DNA of 37,872 nucleotides. Origin: Rhodothermus sp. Its GTDB lineage: Bacteria > Bacteroidota > Rhodothermia > Rhodothermales > Rhodothermaceae. Positions 21,082 through 27,484 of the stretch are shown one piece after another. Where the stretch lies: NCBI GenBank assembly GCA_015487635.1, contig WFPM01000160.1, positions 1-37,872 of the forward strand. The letters are read 5' to 3'. The notes below the pieces were generated by a model. The model saw only the letters and a list, made by a program, of their open reading frames with translations, was not told where the DNA came from and did no database searches. The translations under genes and the position numbers were made by a program. How positions within the stretch are numbered: position 1 is the stretch's first letter; every line of letters starts with the position of its first letter.

Positions 21082-21150
21082 AATCCTGTTCCGGTTGGTT
21101 AAACCTGCGCCGGGAACAAACACGTACCCGCCTCAGAGACACCCGCATGC
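21082..21150 (-). repeat. Duplicated leader, copy 2 (FG-GAP gene)
   Basis: Partner of 17381-17450; ungapped alignment before the FG-GAP ATG. In both copies a GTG 14 codons upstream is in frame with no stop between, but the signal peptide begins at the ATG, so this stretch is best read as untranslated leader. Confidence 0.75.
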
Positions 21151-21282
21151 GGCTTTCCGTCTGCTCCCTGCAACCGACAGGCTCAACCCCGGAACACGAC
21201 GCACCGGCGCTCGAAAATCCCGCGGGACGTTCCGTGAATTGCTCGCAAAAGCAGGCAGAAATTCTTTCTGTGGGAGCATACC

Positions 21283-21333
21283 CGCCCCCGGCGACACGCC
21301 GGTAGGAGCTCTGGCGCATGCCGGGGGCGTTTT
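21283..21333 (+). promoter_or_regulatory. Strong hairpin with alternative stem, terminator- or switch-like
   Basis: A perfect ten-base stem CGCCCCCGGC (21283-21292) with GCCGGGGGCG (21320-21329) is followed by TTTT on the plus strand, with a 27-base loop. A smaller stem CGGCG-ACA-CGCCG (21289-21301) shares bases with the left arm, so the two cannot form together. No gene on the plus strand ends just before it. It may block antisense read-through or sit in a long leader of the FG-GAP mRNA. It fits no riboswitch family I know. Confidence 0.5.
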
Positions 21334-21459
21334 CAGCGCATCTTCTTGGAACCCACCGGATTGCCATGGTCCGCTCTGTCTCCAGGCATATCAGATACGT
21401 GCCCATCGCACAGCTTCGTTATGTCCATCCCGGGCGGCTACCGGTGTGGACGCTACAGA

Positions 21460-21588
21460 TCTATAGGCAAAAAGCCCGAAGAAAGGATCACGCGCCTGCC
21501 GGAATCATCGGATCTGCGCCATTATCCCTGCATTTGTTCAATCAGGTAGTGATTTCTTCCCGTCTTCCTGCGCCGAAGGCGTAGCGCT
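21460..21588. repeat. Repeat block B
   Basis: Diverged copy of block A (17458-17578), lying about 380 bases upstream of the FG-GAP start rather than about 80 bases as for block A. The extra 300 bases between leader and block B include the hairpin at 21283-21333. It shares TCTATAGGCAAAAAG exactly with 17731-17745. Confidence 0.6.
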
Positions 21589-21692
21589 TCGGACCTGGTT
21601 TTCGTATCTTGAAGTTGTGTGGAACCATACCGGCAGACGGCCTGCCGGAAATCTTGCGTACATTTCTGGGCAGCCCGTCGCCTTGTTTTTTC

Positions 21693-22247
21693 ATGTCCAC
21701 AGTACCGACCATCCCGGAACTGATTGCTGGAGCCCGCCAGGGCGATACAGCCGCCTTCGATGCGCTCTATGCCCAGGTGTACGATACGCTGCGCCAGCTC
21801 GCCCATCGCCTGCGCCGGGAACGGGCGGCCACGCTCAGCACCACGGCCCTGGTACATGAAACCTACCTGCATCTGTTACCCTCCCGCGACCTCGACTGGC
21901 AGAGCCGCACGCACTTTCTCCGAGTGGCGGCCCGGGCCATGCGCCAGGTGCTGGTCCGTGAAGCCCGCCGCCGCCAGGCACTGAAGCGGGGCGGTGGACA
22001 CTGCACGGTAACCTTCTGCGAGGCGCTGCACGGCACCTCAATTCCCATCGAAGAAATGCTGACGCTGGAACGGGCCCTCCAGCAACTGGAAGCGCTCCAT
22101 GCCCGCCAGGCGCGGGTCGTCGAGTGCCGCCTGCTAGCCGGCATGAGCATCGAAGAAACGGCCGAAGCCCTGGGTATCAGTTCGGCCACGGTCAAACGCG
22201 ACTGGCGCATTGCCCGGGCCTTCCTGGTGCGCCAGCTCACCCGCTAA
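21693..22247 (+). CDS. ECF-family RNA polymerase sigma factor (Sig70_X6 type)
   Basis: A 184-residue sigma factor. Region 2 is visible as TIPELIAGARQGDTAAFDAL through RTHFLRVAARAMRQVLV. Region 4 has the helix-turn-helix MSIEETAEALGISSATVKRD, with WRIARAFL as the recognition end. It belongs to the ECF subfamily (TIGR02999/Sigma70_ECF) commonly encoded beside Ser/Thr kinases. In region 2.2 the usual acidic DAED motif is replaced by Ser49-Thr50-Thr51-Ala52 before LVHETYL, a hallmark of that subfamily. The ATG at 21693 is chosen because the family N-terminus starts there; an open upstream extension has no sigma features. There is no anti-sigma gene nearby; the kinase gene starts 24 bases downstream. 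Confidence 0.93.
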   Translation: MSTVPTIPELIAGARQGDTAAFDALYAQVYDTLRQLAHRLRRERAATLSTTALVHETYLHLLPSRDLDWQSRTHFLRVAARAMRQVLVREARRRQALKRGGGHCTVTFCEALHGTSIPIEEMLTLERALQQLEALHARQARVVECRLLAGMSIEETAEALGISSATVKRDWRIARAFLVRQLTR

Positions 22248-22271
22248 CTTTCTCGCCAACCGGTCCGCATC

Positions 22272-25127
22272 ATGACCCCCGAACGCTGGCAACAGATTCA
22301 GGCACTTTTTTTTGCGCTGGTGGACCTTCCGCCCGATGCGCAGCAGGCCCGCCTTGAAACGCTCCAGGCCCGGGATCCACAACTGGCCGAAGATGTGCGG
22401 GCCCTGCTCCTGGCGGACGGCCGGACGCTGCCACTGCTGGACAACATGAGCTGGCTCGACGCCGAATCGGATGATACGCTGCCGGAACGCCTGGGAGCCT
22501 ACCGCCCGATCCGGCTGTTGGGGCGCGGGGGCATGGGACTGGTCTACCTGGCAGAACGGGCCGATGGCGCTTTTGAGCAACAGGTGGCGCTCAAGGTGGT
22601 GCGACCCGATCTGCTGGACCGAACCTTCATCCGACGATTCCTCCAGGAACGCCAGATCCTGGCCCAGCTTAACCATCCCGGCGTCGCCCGCCTGCTCGAC
22701 GGTGGGGCGCTGTCCGACGGCCGACCGTTTCTGGCCATGGAATACGTCGACGGCACGCCTATCGACCGCTACTGCGACGACCGCCGCCTTTCGATAGCCG
22801 CACGCCTTCGGCTTTTCGACCAGGTGCTCGAAGCCGTTGTCTATGCGCACCGCCACCTGGTGGTCCATCGCGACCTGAAACCCTCGAACATTCTGGTAAC
22901 CGAGCAGGAAGGAACGCCGCGCATTAAGCTGCTCGATTTCGGCATTGCCCGACTACTGGATACCGAAGCCTCCACGCTGACCCGTACCGAACAACGCCTG
23001 CTCACGCCTACCTACGCCGCCCCGGAGCAGCTCACCGGTCGGCCGATCACGACGGCCACCGACGTGTATGCCCTGGGCACCGTTCTGTACCAGCTGCTCA
23101 CCGGCCACCTTCCTTTCGAGGGGTCCCTTCCCCAGCTTGTGGCGCAGATTCTGGAACAAGAGCCAGAACAGGCCTCCCGCATCGTGACCCGTCCGGCACC
23201 GGGCGACAACGGGGAGCCGATCCCGCCGGAAACGCTGGCGGCCCGTCGGAACACCTCGCCCGAACGCCTGCGTCGCCAGCTCCGCGGCGACCTGGAGGCC
23301 ATCCTGGGCAAGGCGCTCCGGAAAGCCCCGGCCGCTCGCTACGCCTCGGCCGAGGCGTTCCGGGAAGACCTGCGGCGCTATCTGCAGCAGCAACCCGTAC
23401 AGGCCCGCCACGGCACCACCAGCTACCGGATACGCCGCTTCGTGCAGCGCCATCGCCAGGGCGTCCTGCTGGGGGCCGGGCTCCTCGTATTGCTTGCGGT
23501 GCTGGTCTTCTACCATCTGGACCGGCTGGCACGCGAACGCGACCTGGCCCGCCAAGAAGCCGCCCGTGCCGAAGCGGCCCTGGCCTTCGTAGAATCGCTC
23601 TTTGAAGGGGCCGACCCTGACGTGGCCCGGGGCGACACGCTCACCGCGTTCGAGCTGCTCGAACGCGGCGCACGCCAGCTCCGGCAACCCAGCACCATGC
23701 CGCCCGCGGTTGCTGCACAGACCGCCCACACGCTGGGTTCGCTGTTCCTGAAGCTCGGGGCCTACGACCGAGCCGCCCGGTGGCTGACTACGGCGCTGAC
23801 AAACTGGGAACGGGTGCCCGATGCGGTCTCGGATCGGGCGGCCACGCTGCTCCAGCTCGGCCACCTGGCCACCCGACAGGGCCGGTATGCCCGGGCCGAT
23901 TCTTTTTTTACCGCCGCACTGACGCTTCCGGGAACGCCGCTGGAACAGGCCTCACGCCTTGTGAACTATGGCGAGGCGCTGACGGAACGCCAGGCCTACC
24001 GCCGGGCCGATTCCATGCTGAATGCCGCATTGGCCCTTCTTCCCACTTCCGGCGACTCGGCCACCCAGGCGCTCCGCGTCAATGCCTGGTTCGCCCTCGG
24101 CACCATTGCCATGTACGAAGCCAACTTTGCCGCAGCCGAAAGCCTCTTTCTACGGGTGCGCGCCTGGAACGAAGCCCACCTCGGCCGCTCCCACCACTAC
24201 ACCATTGCCGTGCTGAACAACCTGGGCAACCTGTATGTCGAGCGCTATCAGTACGAAAAAGCCGACACGCTCCTCTCCGAAGTCCTGGCCCGGCGTATAG
24301 CCCTGCTGGGTCCCGACCATCCGCTTACCGGCGAGGCGCTGAACAACCTGGGACTGGTGGCCTTTGTGCTCGGAGACTACGATCGAGCCGACTCCCTGCT
24401 GCGGCGCTCGCTCGTGCTGGCCGAACAACACGTGGGTCCCGTCCATCGCGACGTAGGCATGACGATAAGCAATCTGGGCTGGGTAGCGCTGCGCCGGGGA
24501 AATCTCCAGGAGGCAACCTCGCTGTTTCGGAAGGCCCTGACCATCATGGAACGGGCGTCGGGCCCCATCAGCGCCGATGCGGCCCTCGTGCTGGGCAACC
24601 TCGGCTTCGCGTTGCACCAGCAGGGCCGCCCGGCCGAAGCGCTCCCCTTCTTCCAGCGTGCGCTTGACGTGCGCCGCCAGGTGCATGGCGACAGCAGCCT
24701 GCACGTGGCCTGGCGTCTCTATGCCCTGGCCGAAGCCCTGCGCGATCTTGGCCGCTACGAAGAAGCCGAAGCCGCCCACCGAGAAAGCCTCGCGCTGCGC
24801 CGGATGCATCTTCCCGCCGGGGACTTCGACGTAGCCCGTGGTCTCAACGGCCTCGCCCGGGTGTTGATCGACCGGGGCAACTATGCCGAAGCCCTCGCGG
24901 CCCTTGAAGAAGCCCGCCCGATCTTCCGGGCCCACTACGGCGACCCGCTCCACCCCTCGGTCTGGGAGCTGGAACGCAACCTGATCCGATGCCTGCGGGC
25001 ACAGCACCTACACGAACGCGCCGATCAGCTACTGGCCGAACTGGAAGCCCGCCTGCCGGCCGACGATCCCCGCCACACCGAACTGGCCGCGCTCCACCGG
25101 CAACCTGCCGAGCAGCCCCCGCGTTAG
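22272..25127 (+). CDS. Membrane Ser/Thr protein kinase with C-terminal TPR sensor
   Basis: A 951-residue Hanks-type kinase. The N-terminal about 60 residues (WQQIQALFFALVDLPPDA) match a helical domain often preceding such kinases. The kinase domain is complete: GRGGMGLVY (84-92), Lys108 in VALKVV, HRDLKPSN (199-206), DFG (222-224), APEQ (250-253) and DVYALGTVLYQLLTG. A single membrane helix lies at about 397-415 (VLLGAGLLVLLAVLVFYHL). The remaining about 500 residues are tetratricopeptide repeats (for example AEALPFFQRALDVRRQVHG), predicted to face the periplasm. Known relatives phosphorylate their neighbouring ECF factor (EcfP/PknT in Vibrio). Here the sigma gene is immediately upstream in the same operon. 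Confidence 0.95.
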   Translation: MTPERWQQIQALFFALVDLPPDAQQARLETLQARDPQLAEDVRALLLADGRTLPLLDNMSWLDAESDDTLPERLGAYRPIRLLGRGGMGLVYLAERADGAFEQQVALKVVRPDLLDRTFIRRFLQERQILAQLNHPGVARLLDGGALSDGRPFLAMEYVDGTPIDRYCDDRRLSIAARLRLFDQVLEAVVYAHRHLVVHRDLKPSNILVTEQEGTPRIKLLDFGIARLLDTEASTLTRTEQRLLTPTYAAPEQLTGRPITTATDVYALGTVLYQLLTGHLPFEGSLPQLVAQILEQEPEQASRIVTRPAPGDNGEPIPPETLAARRNTSPERLRRQLRGDLEAILGKALRKAPAARYASAEAFREDLRRYLQQQPVQARHGTTSYRIRRFVQRHRQGVLLGAGLLVLLAVLVFYHLDRLARERDLARQEAARAEAALAFVESLFEGADPDVARGDTLTAFELLERGARQLRQPSTMPPAVAAQTAHTLGSLFLKLGAYDRAARWLTTALTNWERVPDAVSDRAATLLQLGHLATRQGRYARADSFFTAALTLPGTPLEQASRLVNYGEALTERQAYRRADSMLNAALALLPTSGDSATQALRVNAWFALGTIAMYEANFAAAESLFLRVRAWNEAHLGRSHHYTIAVLNNLGNLYVERYQYEKADTLLSEVLARRIALLGPDHPLTGEALNNLGLVAFVLGDYDRADSLLRRSLVLAEQHVGPVHRDVGMTISNLGWVALRRGNLQEATSLFRKALTIMERASGPISADAALVLGNLGFALHQQGRPAEALPFFQRALDVRRQVHGDSSLHVAWRLYALAEALRDLGRYEEAEAAHRESLALRRMHLPAGDFDVARGLNGLARVLIDRGNYAEALAALEEARPIFRAHYGDPLHPSVWELERNLIRCLRAQHLHERADQLLAELEARLPADDPRHTELAALHRQPAEQPPR

Positions 25128-25157
25128 GGCAACGCTTCGTTTTACCGTGTCGGAACC

Positions 25158-26012
25158 ATGTGGCCCCTGCTGCTCGGCCTCGGAATGCTGGTGGCCCGAC
25201 CGGCTGCGTCCGACTCCGCCACGCTGCGTGTGGTCAGCTACAACCTGCGCTACAATAACCCGGCCGACGGACCCAACGCCTGGCCGCACCGCATCGACCG
25301 CATTGCGGCTTTCGTGCGCTTCTTCGAACCGGACGTGCTGGGCGTGCAGGAAGCCCTTCGCTCCATGCTCGACAGCCTCCAGGTCCGGCTGCCGGACTAC
25401 CGCTGGGTGGGCGTCGGTCGCACCGACGGCCGCGACGGCGGTGAGTTCAGCGCCCTCTTCTACCGCACCGATCGGCTCGAACTGCTGGAAAGCCACACGT
25501 TCTGGCTCTCGCCCACCCCGGACGCGCCCGGCAGCCGCGGCTGGGATGCCGCCCACGAACGCATCTGCACCTGGGCCCGTTTTCGCGACCGACGCACCGG
25601 TCAGACCTTCTTCGTCTTCAACACGCACTTCGACCACGAAGGCACCCGGGCCCGCCTGGAGAGCGCCCGGCTCCTGCATCGCGTGATTGCCGAGCGCGCC
25701 CGCACGGCGCCCGTCCTCCTCACCGGCGACTTCAACACGACCGAAGGCACGCCACCCTACCGGGCCCTGACCGCCGACGGCCTGCTGCACGATGCCCGCT
25801 ATCGCGCCGAACGTGGCCACTACGGCCCGAATACCACCTGGAACGGCTTCGAGCGCCTTGTGCCCGGCCGCCGCATCGACTTCATCTTCGTCACGGCCGA
25901 CGTGCGCGTGCTGCGGCATGCCATCCTGGTGGACCTCGACGAGCAGGGCCGCTTCGCCTCTGATCATTTGCCCGTCCTGGCCGACGTCCTCCTACCTGGA
26001 AAGTCGCACTGA
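25158..26012 (+). CDS. Exported endonuclease/exonuclease/phosphatase-family enzyme
   Basis: A 284-residue protein with a signal peptide (MWPLLLGLGMLVARPAAS) and the EEP fold. The readable motifs are VVSYNLRYNNP (first metal-site Asn), VLGVQEAL (metal Glu), the catalytic NTHFDHEG, LLTGDFNTTEG (Asp-Asn pair), RRIDFIFV and the final FASDHLPVLADV (His general base). Such exported enzymes are usually phosphodiesterases or nucleases, sometimes lipid phosphatases. It starts 30 bases after the kinase gene and may be co-transcribed. Its last 21 bases overlap the end of the convergent lipoprotein gene. Confidence 0.92.
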   Translation: MWPLLLGLGMLVARPAASDSATLRVVSYNLRYNNPADGPNAWPHRIDRIAAFVRFFEPDVLGVQEALRSMLDSLQVRLPDYRWVGVGRTDGRDGGEFSALFYRTDRLELLESHTFWLSPTPDAPGSRGWDAAHERICTWARFRDRRTGQTFFVFNTHFDHEGTRARLESARLLHRVIAERARTAPVLLTGDFNTTEGTPPYRALTADGLLHDARYRAERGHYGPNTTWNGFERLVPGRRIDFIFVTADVRVLRHAILVDLDEQGRFASDHLPVLADVLLPGKSH

Positions 26013-26363
26013 AACGGTCGTGCTTTTCGGCACCCAGACACGCTGCTTCCGCCAGTCGTTCTGGAGGAACGTCGCCCAGAAAACCACCATGGCAATACCC
26101 GCCTCGCCTTCCGGCACCTGCACCGAAAAAACCTTCCTCTGACCGACCTCCACGTTGGGCTCCAGACAGGGTTCAAGGGCGATGTCGGCCAGCACCAGCG
26201 TGCGTTCATCGATCATCCAGACACAAAGGGGCACACCGGCCCGGTTTTCCACTACGACCTGCGCGGGTCCTGCCTGCAGGAACACCGTCTTTTCGGCCGG
26301 TCCCACCAGTTGACAGCCGGCCAGCCCCAGGATCATCAGCAGCCAGCCTCCATGCCTCAGCAT
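25992..26363 (-). CDS. Hypothetical lipoprotein
   Basis: A 123-residue predicted lipoprotein with a clear lipobox (LMILGLAGC, Cys17). The mature part is about 105 residues, apparently beta-rich (VFLQAGPAQVVVENRAGVPL, TLVLADIALEPC), and shows no family I know. It shares 21 bases of tail with the EEP gene on the other strand, so both frames use the same DNA. The ATG at 26363 is the only start that keeps the signal sequence. Confidence 0.8.
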   Translation of the reverse strand: MLRHGGWLLMILGLAGCQLVGPAEKTVFLQAGPAQVVVENRAGVPLCVWMIDERTLVLADIALEPCLEPNVEVGQRKVFSVQVPEGEAGIAMVVFWATFLQNDWRKQRVWVPKSTTVSVRLSR

Positions 26364-26404
26364 ATTCAGTCGTAAGTGTAATCTGCTCTTTGCTTCACCA
26401 ACTC

Positions 26405-26435
26405 TTGATTTAAAGAATCAACGAATTTATGTTTA
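26405..26435 (+). promoter_or_regulatory. Possible Bacteroidota-type promoter for the DoxX-like gene
   Basis: TTG at 26405-26407 and TATGTTTA at 26428-26435 are 20 bases apart, close to the TTG/TAnnTTTG layout used by Bacteroidota housekeeping sigma. The block is AT-rich and begins about 70 bases before the ATG at 26475. One base of the -7 element differs from consensus. Confidence 0.4.
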
Positions 26436-26474
26436 AACAGTTCGTAACCTCCCCCACCAAACCCTTTTAGCGCC

Positions 26475-26855
26475 ATGAAATTCTCGACGCTCAAGATCGG
26501 CCGGATTCTCTACGGGCTTACGTTCATTATCTTCGGCCTGAATCACTTTATCAATGCCTCCATGTTGAGTGATTATGTGCCGATTCCTGGAGGGGTATTC
26601 TGGGTGTATTTGACGGGGCTGGCCATGCTGGCGGCGGCCGTTGCCATCCTGACGGGTAAGCAGGCGCGGCTGGCCTGCCAGCTGCTCGGCATTCTGCTGT
26701 TCATCTTTGTGCTGACCATCCACCTGCCCACCATGATCAATCAGGGCGTCATGGCCGGGCTGACGAACTTCCTGAAAGACACGGCACTGGGTGGGGCGGC
26801 CTGGGTCATTGCCGAAACCTATGCCGAACAACCCAAGCAGGCGGAAGCGGCCTGA
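26475..26855 (+). CDS. DoxX-like integral membrane protein
   Basis: A 126-residue protein with four hydrophobic helices (about 7-27, 42-60, 67-86 and 95-115), opening KIGRILYGLTFIIFGLNHF, which is the DoxX-family signature. The family includes quinone- or thiosulfate-linked and redox-associated membrane proteins, but most members, like this one, have no assigned reaction. The gene stands alone between a promoter-like block and an intrinsic terminator, so it is probably monocistronic. Confidence 0.85.
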   Translation: MKFSTLKIGRILYGLTFIIFGLNHFINASMLSDYVPIPGGVFWVYLTGLAMLAAAVAILTGKQARLACQLLGILLFIFVLTIHLPTMINQGVMAGLTNFLKDTALGGAAWVIAETYAEQPKQAEAA

Positions 26856-26877
26856 CCCAGAAGCCCAATCAATCCCC

Positions 26878-26908
26878 AAAAGGCCGGTCTCTGAGGACCG
26901 GCCTTTTT
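26878..26908. terminator. Intrinsic terminator after the DoxX-like gene
   Basis: Stem GGCCGGTC/GACCGGCC (26882-26889 and 26896-26903) with loop TCTGAG, preceded by AAAA and followed by TTTTT. It lies 23 bases past the stop and is symmetric enough to stop the convergent cupin transcript as well. Confidence 0.92.
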
Positions 26909-27022
26909 ATGTCTGCGGAAAAGGTTGTTGACAGACCCGACAGCGGACATACACGGGGTACGCCCCTCCGGAAACGCCGGCATATTCATCCGGGGCGAAG
27001 GTACGCCTCTCCGAATGCGGTG

Positions 27023-27370
27023 CTATGACGCCGGGAGCCAGTCCTGTCGCGGTGGACTGAACACGTCGAGCGAGACGGTCGCTTCGAGGGCTTCCGCTTC
27101 ATGTGGGACGTTGGCGGGGATGCAGACCACGTCGCCCGCAGCCAGCACCACCTCGCGCGCAGGCGCTTCACCGATCCGGAGCCGCAGGCGGCCCTGCAGC
27201 ACGCAGGTGAACTGCTCGTTCTCATGCCGGTGCCAGGGCACGCGGGCACCCGGCTCGAACTCGAACCAGGCCAGCATGGCTTGCTCGCCGCTCGTCAGCC
27301 GGCGCGTCATGCCGGGCGCGGGCTCCTCCACCGGCAACGCCTTCCAGACGCTTACCTGAACGTCGTCCAT
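27023..27370 (-). CDS. Small single-domain cupin
   Basis: A 115-residue cupin. Motif 1 reads GARVPWHRHENEQFTCVLQG with metal-ligand candidates His47, His49 and Glu52; motif 2 reads AAGDVVCIPANVPHEA with His90. Small cupins of this kind are metal-binding proteins of mixed function (dioxygenase, isomerase or sensor). The start at 27370 has GGGAG a few bases upstream. The gene is divergent from uvrA across 114 bases and converges on the DoxX-like gene. Confidence 0.88.
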   Translation of the reverse strand: MDDVQVSVWKALPVEEPAPGMTRRLTSGEQAMLAWFEFEPGARVPWHRHENEQFTCVLQGRLRLRIGEAPAREVVLAAGDVVCIPANVPHEAEALEATVSLDVFSPPRQDWLPAS

Positions 27371-27484
27371 CGTCGTCTCCCGTGTTTTTGCGTCCAAGAT
27401 CGGACGTGCCGGACGCCGACGCAACGCATCTATCGGGCCGGCTGCGCGTTAACGGAAAGCGCATCGCAAACATGCCCGGAATCT

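Larger units (their letters stand above)
21082..21692. other. 611-base divergent intergenic region with duplicated leader, hairpin and repeat block
   Basis: No credible gene is seen. The region separates the FG-GAP gene (minus) from the ECF sigma gene (plus). It holds the second copy of the leader (21082-21150), a strong hairpin (21283-21333) and repeat block B (21460-21588). The sigma-factor promoter should lie in the last 150 bases, but I cannot assign it. Confidence 0.6.

Noticed and set aside
21008-21406. A 132-codon minus-strand frame upstream of the FG-GAP gene.
   Set aside because: It overlaps the signal-peptide codons in another frame and the hairpin region, with no recognisable features.
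27101-27484. Upstream extension of uvrA.
   Set aside because: It lies antisense to the cupin gene and does not resemble UvrA, which starts at 27485.
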